A stretch of 50,277 bases of DNA from Mnemiopsis leidyi (GCA_000226015.1 JH155759.1:189354-239630); one strand, 5' to 3'; shown: positions 12,701 to 27,700, counted from the first letter of the stretch. Numbers and translations are program-made. Notes: generated from the sequence alone by a model not told the origin.

Positions 12701-15700
12701 AGCCTTGCAGTGGGGTCACGTCTTGAACCTGCGGACAATCGGTTTTCACCAATACAATATAACTAGAAGAGTAGGACATAGCTGATAGAAGTTCAAATAA
12801 ATGAATGAAATGATAAATATAAGGTTCAATTTCGTCAGATTGATTTCATTTCATACAATCTGGAATATGGTGACGTTGCTTCTTACCAAGAGTTTATGAT
12901 AAAACTTGGTGGTGGACTGAGCGAGTTCCCCGGAGTTTGTTACCATGGTGACGAGATGTCGTTCAGGGGAGTTGGGTCCGGTTATGCAGTAGTACGTTGT
13001 ATCGGTAGACGTTTCTTCTGCGTTCTGAAAATACATGTTTGTTGAATCAAAAATGTTGATAAGGCTCATTTTGGCTTGCTTCCTGATACCTATTTCTTTA
13101 TTACAGCTGACCACTGGATGTCGGAACTTTACAAATTTTAACTTGGATCATGTTCATGAATGAAATGAGCGAAGTATGTTAACTTGGATCATGTTCATGA
13201 ATGAAATGAGCGAAGTATGTTGTTGTTAAATTGATGTAGTTACTCAACGATCAGTACCTTGGCGCAGACGACATCGCCAATTTTAGCTTCCTTTATATCA
13301 GCGAGGTTTGTTCCAGTTATAGTGACCTTGGTATTTCCCACTGAAGGGTAATGTCATGTTTGAATAATATTTAGAAAAACAGCAGCTCAATCCAACTATC
13401 GAAAATTTTGTTAATGTCCAGTAAAGATAAATCAAGATCAGCTCCATCACTCTCAAACCAATAGCCAGGTATCACGTGACACCAATAAGATGAAAAGTAA
13501 ATGTACCGACCTACAGATCCAGATCCAGGGCTGATCTGAGAGACAGTCGGGACACCGGTAGCAGAATAGGTGTAGACGAGGGAGGCGGAGTTAGGGGCTA
13601 CAAACCCGGCACCACCTGGGGAAGGGAGGGTCACGTGATGGCGAGGTGAAATACAGGCAGACAAGTTTTTGGACAAACTTAGAATCTTAAATACGCTGAT
13701 ACGTAGGATATACAGGAGTCAGGATATGTAGGATATGTAGGATATGTAGGATATGTAGGATATGTAGGATATGAAGGATATGTAAGAGCTGTAGGATATA
13801 AAGGATATGTAGGATGTACAGGATATGTAGGATATGTAGGATATGTAGGATATGAAGGATATATGTAGGATATAAAGAATATGTAGGATATGTAGGATAT
13901 GTGTAGGATATGAAGGATATGTAGGATATGAAGGATATGTAGGATATGTAGGATATGTAGGATATGTAGGATATGTAAGATATGAAGAATATGTGGGATA
14001 TGCAGGATATGTAGGATATGTAAGATATAAAGAATATGTGGGATATGTAGGATATGTAGGATATGTAGGATATGTAGGATGTGTAGGATATGTAGGATAT
14101 GTAGGATAAGAAAGATATGTAGGATAAGAAAGATATGTAGGATATGTAGGATATACAGGATATGTAGGATATGTAGGATATGTAGGATATGTAGAATATG
14201 TAGGATATGTAGGATATGAAGGATATGTAGGATATGTAGGATATGTAGGATATGTACGAACCAGTAATGACGATGGGGGCAACACCCGCAGTCCCAGCAG
14301 GAGCAATAACTTTTATCTCCTTGTAGGTGGCACTAGTGACCTGAAAATAAAAGTTTCAGTGACTCCTTTTTGATCAGTCAGCTAGCAACGTTTGCTAACT
14401 TTGGCTAACGTTGAATAAATATCGTATGATTTCTTTCAAAGATCGTGGACGAAAAATAAAAATCAACGTGATGAAATTTACATATTACATCTAGATGAAA
14501 AGAGCAAAAAAATAATTAAAGCTCTGACCTGTCCGGCATTGCCGCTGAAAGTAACACCTGCGTTGTTCGGGTCAAACCCAGATCCAGTAATCGTAACAAC
14601 AGTACCTAGAAACAGGAATGTTAAATGGATCGATACTATTTCTTTCACTTCACTTTAATAGCGTCACAATCTTCAACAGTAAAGTTTTGAAATATGAGTG
14701 TATATATTCTGGCATTCCGATAATTTAACAAGTATTCAATTTAACCAGTTTTCAATTTAAAGTGTCTCTAAATTCTCAAATCAAATGGAATAAAATTGGG
14801 TCAGTCGACGATTTCATATAGTTATACTATCAATCTCTTATGGTATCTAATTCTATTTCTCTAAATCTTGCAGTTTTACAGTAGAAATAGTACCCACCTC
14901 CCCCGACACTCCCAGTGGTGGGAGATATAGCAGAAGCAGATCCAGTATAAGTAAGTGTCACACCATCAGTCACTTTAGCGTTACCTTTACCTGCACAGGA
15001 GGCGGTTCAGAAGTTCCAAACAAAAATTGAATTTAAAGGTTTAAATTTGGGACAATTATATAGTGTTCTGACTTGATCTCGCAACGTAAGTGTGGTTAGT
15101 CACAGTTATCCCAACAATAGTATATATCTTACTCCCTAATCTCATAGATCGCTTAATATGGAAGAGTTTTGTGGACAAACGTGCCGAATCAGCGATATTT
15201 TAAACTGAAACCAACGCTGAAACCCCAGTGAACCTACCAGCAACATAAACCACTATATCTTCAGCGGGATGAGCTTTAGCAACCGCATCAGTCAGAGCAA
15301 TCGTAACTGCGGTGTCCGTTACCGTGGTAACGGTCTGGGCGACCCCTCCCAAGGTGACGGTTACAGCGCTACGGGTTGTTCCAAATCCGGTACCAGTGAT
15401 GGTGATAGCGGTTCCTGAGCCACCTGGATAAAAGTGATAAAGTTGTTTTAATCATCACCAAGTTCAGTCACCTGACACTAATATTTTCTTAGTTTTGACG
15501 GTGCGGAACAGCTGCACTTACATATGTGTGAGTACTGAAATAGAGAAAACCTGGGTGAAGTAAATCGAATACTTTATCCTTCATGTTAAGTTCATATGAT
15601 ATAGTTGATAATTTGATAATTCTACAAACAAGTTAATTGAAAAACTGACCGCTAGAGGGTGTCAGGGAAGTTGCTGTAGGTGTCTGAGCATCGCTAGGAG

Positions 15701-18700
15701 TGTAATCACAAGTGCCGTTACAGAACGCCTGGATTCCACCAACTTTCACTGCAACCTGCAGGAAGACAGAATTCAAGGAGCGGGTTTTAGTCTAAACTTC
15801 TATAATAGCTTTCCGGGAAAGCGGGAATCTTCCCACAGATACACACTACTACACTAGCTCTATCTGACCCGGAAATCGGGTCAATGAATGTCCCATTGTC
15901 CCGATCGAGGTTTGGAGTGAGCGGTTCTCAACCAGTCTCCATATAGAGGTGTCATGACGAGACCTCCACGTTCGATACCTTACCTGGGGTTTGGAGTGAG
16001 CGGTTCTCAACCAGTCTCCATATAGAGGTGTCATGACGAGACCTCCACATTCGATACCTTACTTGGGGTTTGGAGTGACCGGTTCTCAACCAGTCTCCAT
16101 ATAGAGGAGTCATGACGAGACCTCCACGTTCGATATCTTACCTGGGGTTTGGAGTGAGCGGTTCTCAACCAGTCTCCATATAGAGGAGTCATGACGAGAC
16201 CTCCACGTTCGATATCTTACCNNNNNNNNNNNCTTACCTGGGGTTTGGAGTGAGCTGTTCTCAACCAGTCTCCATATAGAGGTGTCATGACGAGACCTCC
16301 TCGCTCGTTATCTTGCCTGGGGTTTGGAGTGAGCGGTTCTCAACCAGTCTCCATATAGAGGTGTCATGACGAGACCTCCTCGCTCGTTATCTTACCTGGG
16401 GTTTGGAGTGAGCTGTTCTCAACCAGTCTCCATATAGAGGTGTCATGACGAGACCTCCACGCTCGATACCTTACCTGGGGTTTGGAGTGAGCGGTTCTCA
16501 ACCAGTCTCCATATAGAGGTGTCATGACGAGACCTCCTCGTTCGTTATCCCGATACATGACGTAAGTCATGACTTCCCCCACACCCACTACGTTGGTACT
16601 GTCTATACTGTGCCAGCCGTGGTGTCCTGAGTACCTCCTTTCTAGCCTCCAATGTCGTTCTGACGGAGGTGTCTGTTATACGGGTATTGGGGGAAAATGT
16701 ACACGTTTCTTTCTGCTATATAATTATTATTGTAAAATCAAACATGCAACAGGGTTTTGCTGATCAAAGTGCTACAAAAGAATGCTTTTAAATTACAAAG
16801 AGGTGCTTTGATAGATGCTTAGCTCGGCTTCTCACTAGCAACTGAAATATCTATGACACTTCAAAATAAACTGCACAGTCAATTCCAGCTTAACTATTAT
16901 CTAAAGCGGATGGACACTTATAGATATGAACTTGACTGTACAAAAATTAAGCTTCACTCTACAAAAATAAAGCTTCACTTTACAAAAATTAAGCTTCACT
17001 CTACAAAAATTGAGGTACATTTCACAGTCCAGCACTTCAAACAGTGCTCCAGTGCAGCAAGCCTCACCATAACAATTTCCCCACTTGTGGGCTTGGCTGT
17101 AATCCCCGTTATTTCTAACGAGAGTTAAAAATTCTGATCCTTTGATATGAACATCAATCTTTTCGTACTTGTGTCCGTCAATGGTCAAATCAAACGTTCC
17201 TGTAAACACACATGCGGCTATGATCTAGACATTTAGAAAATCAAGGGCGTTCCAAAATTAAGTACCCCATTATAATATGGACTTGCTTTTATCCGAACTT
17301 GTTTCACAATACCCACTCAATACCGGATCTGTAGAGTCCATGGTAACTGTTTAGGAAATTAGGGGTACTTAATTTTGGAACACCTTGTGCCAATCAGGCA
17401 TATCCCCCTACCGTAACAATTGCCTTTCATCTCGACACTAGAGTATTCTCCGTTTTTGTTAATCAAATCGAGGAAGTCCCGTTCTTGGATGTGGACGTCC
17501 ACGTTGAAGTGGGTAGTCCCATCTATAGTTACGTCAAAAGTACCTGCACATCAGAATTCGGGAATATTTCAGTGAAAACAGCTAATATCGTATCACTCGG
17601 TATAAAGAAATTCTGATATTATTATATTTGGATAGAATTGTCTTCCGAAACATTTTGTTGATAAATCTCAGTTGGGTTACGTCAAAGCCCCGGACAAAAT
17701 ATAGATACAATTTACCCTGGAAAATATAAATTATAACACAACATCTCTACATTAAGATCACGTGACATAAAGATCACGTGACGATCCAAACCTTGCAAGT
17801 CAGGAGTGATCGCTGCTTCTCTCTTAATGTTGACTGTCTTTCCTCCCACTGTGTACTTTGTCTCAGTCTGAAGAAAATTTCATTCTTATCGAAATTTACA
17901 TTCTTGTTTTAGGCTAAGCGAACATTTCAATTGCTATCAGGAGATGTCTGTAGTCCAGTAAGTTCTCAGAGCAAATCTATCCAATCTATTTTAAGTAAAT
18001 GAAACGATGAAAACTAATCATCTGAGCAAGTCCGCCAAATTCGATGCAATAAGCGCAGACAAACCATAGTCTTAGGAGTTAGGGATGCTCATTGCTCTTA
18101 ACAATTACTAAATTAATTTCGACAACTCACATCTTTAGTGACAACAGTTGCAGTTTTACCAACTATTCCGATGAGTGGGAAGTTGTATCCACACCCGTAA
18201 GTCTTCATGTTAATCTTCCACCTGTAAAAGGAAAGCTGTAAAAAGGGAGTGCTTTCTGGCATCAAACATGTGTCAGCAACATATCAGGAGACTGGAAGAT
18301 TTGGACTCCCTAAAACAGTTCACCATATGCCAATCCCAAAGAATCCTTTAATAAATGAATTTAATTTGCAGTATTGAATTAAAACTATTTTACCACACTT
18401 ACTTCCTGGCAAATAGAATCTCTGCATACGAGAGAAAAGAAATCATTGATCGACAAGTAATTGCAAAGCATTGAGTAAAAACTCAATGTCACGTGGTTTC
18501 TCACATCCTCTCCTCACGAAAAACAGCCCTACATATCCACACTTACTTCCTGGAGACCGCCTCCTCGGTACGCTCATTAGTACAGTCCTCCCCGTCGTCG
18601 CAGTAGTCGGTAATCTCTATAGTAGCTGCTTCCAGTAGACCAGGGCCGTCCAGAGCGAAACCCTTTACTCGGGAGTTCTCTGAAGTTGTGGAAAAGTGTG

Positions 18701-21700
18701 AGGTGTTTGTGTGACAAGAGAGAGAGAGAGACAAGAATTATCAAGTAATTTGAGAGATTAAAACTGAAAACAAGTTGTAAAAATGATAGGTGTAGATAAA
18801 ATTTTTAGACAAATGATAGATAATCACTGTTACAGCAAAGAATACAAATTTATTTGAATTTTGCTATCGTTTCATAACAGGCCCCTGTTTTCGATTGCCG
18901 GAAAAAGAAAGCTGTTGGATATATATTGAACAAGGTAAAATTAGAAAAAAAATTAAGATTAAAAAATAACATCTTTTTTGTTAAATTGAGTTGGGTGTAG
19001 TGAGTTATAACAAGAATCAAAACAAAGTTTTCAGTTGTAACAAGGAAAGTATTATTGAGGGGATTGCCAAGGGATACTTAACCATTCGATCTTTTTTGAT
19101 CGGACAATTAAATATTTGACATTCCAACATAGAATGAAGAAATGAAATGAATAGATCTAACCCATAAATGATCATACTTCAATTAAGAACAGATTGTAGA
19201 ATCAAAGATCTTTGAACAGGTCTGCTGAAGTGTACTTTGACTCGCTCGGACAAAAACGTGCGACTTTCATGCATGAAAAACACCCATCATTATCATGCCA
19301 AACTCATTTGTAAGCAGTTTACTCAACGATTAAGATAAAAATTACGACAAATTTAACTGATACAACATAAATCAAACCATGGGATGATGCAACGATAGGG
19401 ATATATCACTATATCAGCTACCATGAAACAAGACTTGGATCATTCGACAAAACGGGCTATATTCGAGTTTCTTCATTTTTCGAGTTAAAAGCCGAAATTC
19501 TATAAATGAACTGCTTATAAGGGTGCAGCTAACTCTAAAATGAGTCCAACGAGTAGGAACAAATTTATTGATGTTGAATTGCAGAACTTATTGCAAAACT
19601 TATAGGCGGGCAGAATAACGGTTCTAAATTATTATACTTTATAATTTTATAGTCAGGAGGAAATTGCAAACAACATGAGCCCCAAATCCCAATCATTATC
19701 GCAACTTCGAGATAGAAAGAGGGCGGTTGGATAAAGTTTATGTCTCTTCCAATCAAACCGTGCGAGAGACATAGGGATAATTCTGTAGTAATTGTCGGTT
19801 GTGACGATTTAGAAACTTAACTGCTTATGCTAAAAGGTTGATAGAACGAAAAAATAGATCGTTAATTCAGATGAGCCATTCAATAAGATCCCGTTAAATA
19901 AGGAAAAATCATGCTCAAGATCAACCACATTTACTGACCCTCCACTACCAATCTTTTCTTTCTGTTTGACCGGTAACCCTCTGTAATGGCAGAGTTTAGA
20001 TTCCTATCCAATCTGCCACTCATTGAATCTTACATTCTTACATAGCCTAAGCCAGATCAATCATGATTGGCTAATCGACAGTTTATCTAGACAAAGAGAT
20101 CATTGGAAAGAGAGAGAGGATTGGAGCAACAACTCCGTCCAGACACTAGAATCAAGCCCGTGAAGACAGACAGAGAGTAAGGACCTGTAACATCGGATCT
20201 CAAGATCCTGATAGCATCAGTGTAGATGCAGGCACCATCCGGCATGAGCTTCATCCACTTTCTACAAGCACCGGAGTTTCTCTTCCATCCGTTCTCGTGC
20301 TGCCAGCCTAACTCTACTTTCCGTACTTTCCATCTGATATGGGGTTGTTATGGTAACACAGCGGTACATTTAAGATGTTGTGTCACCAGCAGATTCTAAC
20401 TCCCCTAAGAACTGTACCAGAGTGGTGATGTACCAGGGTGATTGACTCTGATACAGTTAGGGTTGAGTTGAGGACCTGCAGGTGACACCTGATTTTAAAC
20501 ACACCTGTCAGAGCGGTCCGGACGATTCTCAGCGAGTCTGTGTAGTAGTCTCCATACTTGCCCGTGTCCACACCAAGTAATACTCTCCTTATTTTCCATC
20601 TATAATTCAAAACACGGGTTTAGGGGGGGGGGGGTTCTCTCATTACAGGACGGCAAATTGGGGGCAGGAATTAATTGAACAAATTCTAATTGAAGAAGTG
20701 TTTCGATCCTTTTGGATTTTCATTTATCTACCGTTTCCTCAAAGAAACAAGCGAGTTAGTAATATCGTCAGTAAGAATTTGCAAAAATATGCACAAAAGC
20801 TGACGACAAAAAAACGTCCGGGGTCTCAGAACATACTTGCGATTGCCTATTCGATTCTCCCAGAGGCTGTTGTCAATCTCCTTGACTCTCTTCTCAAAGT
20901 CGATACAATTGTACTTCCATGTACCATCATTGTCCTGAAGCCTAGACAGGAGGGAACCCAATTTTCAAAACAGTAGTTTTAGATTATACAAAAATTTAAA
21001 ACAATCAACAGAACTCAGAATTAAGAAAAACTATTTTGAGAACGGTGATAATTGAAAGTTTCTTTATCGACAGAAATTTAATTAAGCTCTGAATGGCTAA
21101 TCGGTTAATAAATGTAAATGTGATTTTAACGAAAGTAAACAAGGTTGCTTACTCGGGAGTTTCGTCCGCGCCACGCCAGAATCCTTGTCTTTGCCATCTG
21201 AAGTTGGAATCCTCATAGTCAAGCTCATAGTACAGTGAGACACGAGGCTGAGCTGTCATCAGAGCGAAACAGAGCTGAGGAAATGTGTGTTATTGTGTGA
21301 AGTAAGGGGGTAGAGCATAATTATACTGTCATAAAAACATAATTATACTGTCATAAAAACATACTTATACTGTCATAAAAACATACTTATACTGTCATAA
21401 AAACATACTTATACTGTCATAAAAACATACTTATACTGTCATAAAAACATACTTATACTGTCATAAAAACATACTTATACTGTCATAAAAACATACTTAT
21501 ACTGTCATAAAAACATAGTTATACTGTCATAAAAACATAGTTATACTGTCATAAAAACATACTTATACTGTCATAAAAACATACTTATACTGTCATAAAA
21601 ACATACTTATACTGTCATAAAAAACATAGTTATACTGTCATAAAAACATAGTTATACTGTCATAAAAACATAGTTATACTGTCATAAAAACATAGTTATA

Positions 21701-24700
21701 CTGTCATAAAAACATATTTATACTGTCATAAAAACATACTTATACTGTCTTAAAAACATACTTATACTTTCATAAAATAATGGTATATATTAAATTAATG
21801 CCCAAAAACATTGTTTGTGTTATCCACAAAAATATCAGACTCACATGTTTGTACCCCTTAGAGAGATCCCACTCGTAGACTTGCTTCTCGTACTTGACAT
21901 GGAAAACAGCCCACGTGTTCACGGCCACCCTGACAGTAACACAGTATAAACGGAATCCGAGAAGAAATAGTTAAACTTTATATTATATTAGTCGAACTTC
22001 TTTATAGTCGAACTTTTTTTATTAGTCGAACTTCTTTATAGGAACAAGAAGGGTTTAAGCAACAGCAACAAATAATTCAATCTTTAAGAACCCATTAAGA
22101 CGATTGAGGCTGATAGCCTGATAAATCAGTACATGTTTAAGAAACAAATATTATCCACGAACCATCTGCCGCAGTAGGGTTCTATAGTGTTTCTAGACCA
22201 GCCCCCAGTGTAACTCATGTCCCCGTTCTCGAAGTCCACGCTGTACCAGCTGTCTGCTGCGTCCAGGGTCGGACATTTGTACACTGCAGTATCTGGAGAG
22301 AGGGAGTGTTAGCAAGCAGGTAGGTGGGGAGTAGTGGTGTGGCAATCTCTGGGACATTCCCGCCTTCTTTCAACTCAAGAGCAATCTCTGGGGCGTTCCC
22401 GCCATATTTCAAGTCAAGAGCAATCTCTGGGACATTCCCGCTATATTTCAACTCAAGAGTAATCTCTGGGACATTCCCGCCTTATTTCAACTCAAAGTAT
22501 CTCTGGGACAGTTCCCGCCTTCTTTCAACTCAAGAGCAATCTCTGGGACATTCCCGCCATATTTCAACTCAAGAGTAATCTCTGGGACATTCCCGCCATA
22601 TTTCAACTCAAGAGTTTGACTAACCGATGATGGCGTCTGATATCTGTTCAGCGGTAGATGAGGCGTACAGTGTAGTGGTTTCCCGGTCTCCAATCTGCAG
22701 CTTAAATCCAGTAGCAGGAGTCTTTATCAGACCACCCAAGTCTATTACCTGAAAGTTTTTAGGAGAGTTAGGTTTATATACTTGATTCAAAGAAGTGCTA
22801 CATCAGAGGTTTCAGAAAGTAAAACTAAAAGCCAACAAAACACTATCCAAAATAGCAAAAGATCAGTCCAAAAACAAAACGCGGAATACCAAGATACATA
22901 AGAACAAACCTGAATCTCGTCACTGTAATCCTGTTTCCAATACCAGTAGGGGTACTCCTTCCTGCTGGTGTCCACGTCATAGGTTTGGTAAGGTGTAGTC
23001 TTCTTTGTCATGCCCACCCCGAAGTACTGACCGTAGTTCCACATAACACCCACAAACTCGACGTAGTAGATTTTCCCTGCTTCCAGGGTTATGTCCACGT
23101 CCGTTTGAAGTTTGTTCCAGTTGTCATGACGACTTGTACAGTTAGCTCTCAGTACCTGGAGGGAGGGGGTTTATGTTATTGTTTTAATTATTGTTTTACT
23201 TATGTTATTGTTTTAATTATTGTTTTACTTTTATGTTATTGTTTTAATTATTGTTTTACTTATAGTTTTACTTTTATGTTATTGTTTTACTTATTGTTTT
23301 AATTTTATGTTATTGTTTTACTTATTGTTTTAATTATAGTTTTACTTATAGTTTTACTTTTATGTTATTGTTTTACTTATAGGTTTACTTATTGTTTTGC
23401 TTTTATGTTATTGTTTTACTTATAGGTTTACTTTTATGTTATTGTTTTACTTATTGTTTTGCTTTTATGTTATTGTTTTACTTATTGTTTTGCTTATAGT
23501 TTTACTTATTGTTTTATTGTTTTACTTATTGTTTTACTTATTGTTTTGCTTTTATGTTATTGTTTTACTTATAGTTTTAATTTTAGATTTACTTTTATGT
23601 TATCGTTTTACTCATTGTTTTACTTTTATGTTATTGTTTTACTTATAGTTTTACTTTTAGATTTACTTATTGTTTTAGTGGGGGGATTTGCTCGAAGTAC
23701 ATTAAGCTAACTATTGATTTTAGTGTAGTATAGCGTCTCAGGGGAAATTAAAAGATCAGTTTATAGTTTGTATTTAGTTTTATTTTTAATTTGAAGATTT
23801 AGTTCGGCAGTAAGTTCAAATTTGTTTTGGATCTACTTAGAAACAGTAACTTTTTTAGGGTATATTAAAACACTAACATCTTAAATCCTTCTTTGGTGGC
23901 CTTATGGTCATTGTTCAAAAATTTGATAAAGCTTCGTTTGACATTGAAAATAAACTCAAGAAACATAATCATAATATCCATCCCATAACCGTCTAAGTCG
24001 AGCTGAGAAAGTTAATCTCAATCCTGGAAATGATATAGAAACTACCACCACCCCCTAGTTGTAAACGTACTCACCACATTGGCCGGATCGTCGTCAGTAC
24101 TGACGTACAGCTTGCCGCTGTGCTCTGTTACCATGTGGAAGCCATACTGGTCTGTCTCCTGGATGTTCAGGAAGAACTTGAGCCGGACGTAGTACGGCTC
24201 GTCCTTGTCTTGTCCGGTTATCCTGGGAGGTTTGTTCGAGTGTTTGAGAAGTACACTTGCTGAGCACTACCTGGTTTTCAGAGCAGGTAGTCGAGCAGCC
24301 TTATTTGCAATGTAGGTCTAATATTTCTATGTCATGAGTTTAAATCTAACACTTCGAGCCCACTTATTGGAACCTCTAATCGGATCATTATCAATAAACC
24401 CCTACTAATCTTACTCGTCCACATTAACGCAAGCAGTCCAACTAACGTTTTCAAGGTGTCAGGTTTGGAGTCAAGATGAAGTTTCTGGAAAAGGAAGTTG
24501 TCAGCATCCTGGGTGAAGGCTCTGATTAAGTCAACGTCCAGTCCACGGGCATCGTTAGTCGATTTGTCTGTCTCCTTGGACCAGTACTCCACCGTCACTC
24601 CCCTGGGGTCCGGAGTGGTTTAAGATATCATTGCGTAGACGTTCTAAACCAATCTTATACTTACTTACCTCAAAATGGTGCTTGATTGGTGCTCATGACC

Positions 24701-27700
24701 AGGTAAGTAAGAGTTTGATAAACTCAATTTTGAATCTGACTACGTAATACAAACCGTCAGCTTAACTTGTCTAAACTAGATCTGATCTATAATGTATAAA
24801 GCTAACCTGTTTCCAGGGTACACAGTCTTCTCCTGACTGGCGGGAGTTGAACAGACTATCTTATCGGTTGTGTAGGACTCAACCTTACAGTCGTTACCTG
24901 GGGTCGGGGGAATTCAGGGCGTTTTTTAAACTAAAAGTGTATCATATAAGGCAAGATGAAATTCTAATAATTGAACAGACCAAACTTCAAACTTTTGATT
25001 TTACTATAAATGGATCATTAAGTTAGAAATTTTAAGAAGTAACAAACCTCCAACGTCAACTTTGATATTGGACTCAGGGCCGACCACATGCTCGCTGGTT
25101 ATTGTTATCTTGGTCCCCCCGTTCTTGCTTCCCTCCGTCGGACTCACTGTCTTTAACTCTGGGAGTTGAGATATTATAATAACAACTTAATTTTACCAAA
25201 TATACCATGTAAGTTTTCTGTTGACTCTATTAAAGACAAAACTAATTTATTACACGACTGTATTCCGACTTATTACCAGGCAACCAATACGCCGACGTAA
25301 AGACGACATATCACAGATCACTGTTGCCGCAACGCTACTGGCGGGTACTTAGTAATGAACATTTACGTAGAATAGTTAGAGTCATTAGCACGTTGCCATG
25401 GCTACGTGTCAATAACATGAACGCTATCGAATCAATATATCATGGGAAGTAATGTGCACAACGTAAAATAAAGATTTAATAACATCCGCTTGATTTCCAA
25501 CACAACAAATATCATCTCACCATTGTAAGTCTGAATAGAGTATTTCTGCATCTGTGAGTCTACTTTGTTGACGTTGGCTCTGACCTCAGACCTGAATGTG
25601 ATCGTGCAGATAGAATAAAAGAATAAACACGACACACAGAAGAAGGTTCCTTGAAGCTTTGGCTCTGTTTACAAATCAGGTATAAATGAGATAACTATAG
25701 GATGACCATATCATTAACAAGTTCATGCAGCTACCTATCTTGTTAAAAGATGTTTAATAAACTTTGCCAGTTCATCACTCCCAGTAACACTAACATCATC
25801 GATTACTAACTTCTAATGATTTACCTGCCCCATTTCGAGTGGAGGAAGGAAGTTCGATAGCTGGTAGCTCCAGGACTCTTTGACTTACACTTGATACTAC
25901 CTACACTGGTGTCTTCCCCATTTTCGTCAACTTGAAGGTCGGTTCCATATCTGGCAACAAGCGATATCATGAGTATGAAAGTTATCGAAAATAGTATGAA
26001 ATTTCAATTTTCAGAAGACACTGCAGAAATCCCCGTGAACGGGATTTAATTCTATTTAACATAGCTGAATATTCTGTGAAAACTCCCTGAAAAATATCGT
26101 CAAGTTTGTTAAACTCACGAGTTTCCATTCTCGTCGCTAGGATCGCAAGTGAAGGAGTTGAGGAAGACCCTCTTGATATGATCACTGTCGCTAGACACGT
26201 CCGTGCTGGGTTCGAAGTTGTCTGTCCACATTCTCCCCGTCATGGTGAGGACGGAGCCGGCAGGGACGTGTGCGTTTCCCACCGAGGAGATGTAGGGGGT
26301 GTTGTCCTTGTGGAACTGGGGAGGTAGGTTAGGTCAGGGGAGGAAAGTTCGAGATCATTCGTACCGGGATTGGAGCTCATGTTTTAAAGTTTGTGTTCGA
26401 ATTAAAATTAGTGGGCCGTGAGGGCTGAATAATAAAGATATTCAATGAAGGAGGGTAAAGTATCTCTGGTATCAGGTATCTCTGGTATCGGCTCCTATTC
26501 TTGAACCAACTAAACCTAGAATCTACCCAGAACCTACCCAGAACCTACCCAGAACCTACCCAGAACCTACCCAGAACCAACCCAGAACCTACACAGAACC
26601 TATACAGAACCTACCCAAACCTACCCAGAACCTACCCAAACCTACCCAGAACCTACAAAGAATCTACACAGAACCTACCCAGAACCTACAAAGAATCTAC
26701 ACAGAACCTACCCAGAACCTACACAGAACCTACCCAGAACCTACACAAAACCTACCCAGTATGTGCAGGCTCCACCGCAGTAGATGTTAGTGCCGGTACT
26801 GTCCATCCAGGTTCCGTCTACTGAGATTCTTATCCGGTACTCCAACCAGTCTCCCCAGTACACGTCCGGTTTTCTGAAAGTGTTATCTTTGTAGACTGAA
26901 TGACCAATTAACTAGTTTTGATTCGAGAAATGTTTCACTTGTCACATGATACCCATGACTGTCATTCAGAGTAGTTATAGATATGTTTTAGTAACCCATG
27001 TTTATAATTCAAATGTTTATAACTCATCAGAAAATCTTTTTCGGTCAGCTCAGATCCTTTTTTATTTCATTTTCTTTATGATACTGTATTTTCTATTTCG
27101 TTAGTATTTTAAATATAGAAGTTGCCAAGGTGGCGTTAATGAGTAATTTTATCCCGACCAATTCATTATTTCATTAACCTGGAGCCGCTAAACACAGGAC
27201 AGTTTTCTTGCTCTAAGTAAGATGTAATCGCAATCAGCAATAAAATGCTAATTAATTTGTGAGGGTGAGAATGACTTTATTCGATATGACAATCACAATC
27301 ACAATACAGAGCATTTCATCATAACAACGTTAACTCACTCCAGCAAATCGGTTAACAAGAGCTCTGTTTTTTAGAAACAGACGATAAAACATTTACTTGT
27401 AGACCTTGGAGTAAAATAGCCCACACATCTACAACATGGCCGTGACTTTGACATTATCACTTTATTGTTGGTTTTCTATGTGATGCAGGGTCTGCTGTTC
27501 TACAGTCTGTTTCTAGACGCGACTACAATGACAGTGTTATAAATGACGTTGATCAGTTCCTTTATAGTTTGACAACTTTGTTCACAAAATGAACATCATG
27601 ATACACTAGATTAGTGTATCCTTCAAATGAAATAGGGTCCCCTCCCCGGAGCAAAGAATAGCCAAAATTTTCTTGGTTAGTTTAGATTAAGTTGGAATAG

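Noticed and set aside
13719-14306. 195-residue Tyr/Pro/Thr-rich open frame
   Set aside because: It is a translation of the AGGATATGT array; only its first bases overlap the real exon 32.
15849-16588. Open frames in the 79-base array read as a repeat protein
   Set aside because: The unit of 79 bases shifts frame at each copy and most copies cannot be translated in the frame of exon 27; only the first copy fits the gene.
20383-20488. Possible extra exon between exons 20 and 21 (ESITLVHHHSGTVLRGV)
   Set aside because: Its end would join to exon 21 as a TGA stop; extending exon 20 to 20489 solves the phase without it.
23168-23710. Hydrophobic open frames (LLFYLLF-type) that could look like membrane proteins
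   Set aside because: They come from the TTTTACTTAT repeat, with no splice or start support.
26501-26824. 107-residue Pro/Thr/Asn-rich open frame on the plus strand
   Set aside because: It is the antisense of the exon 6 donor repeat and of exon 6 itself.
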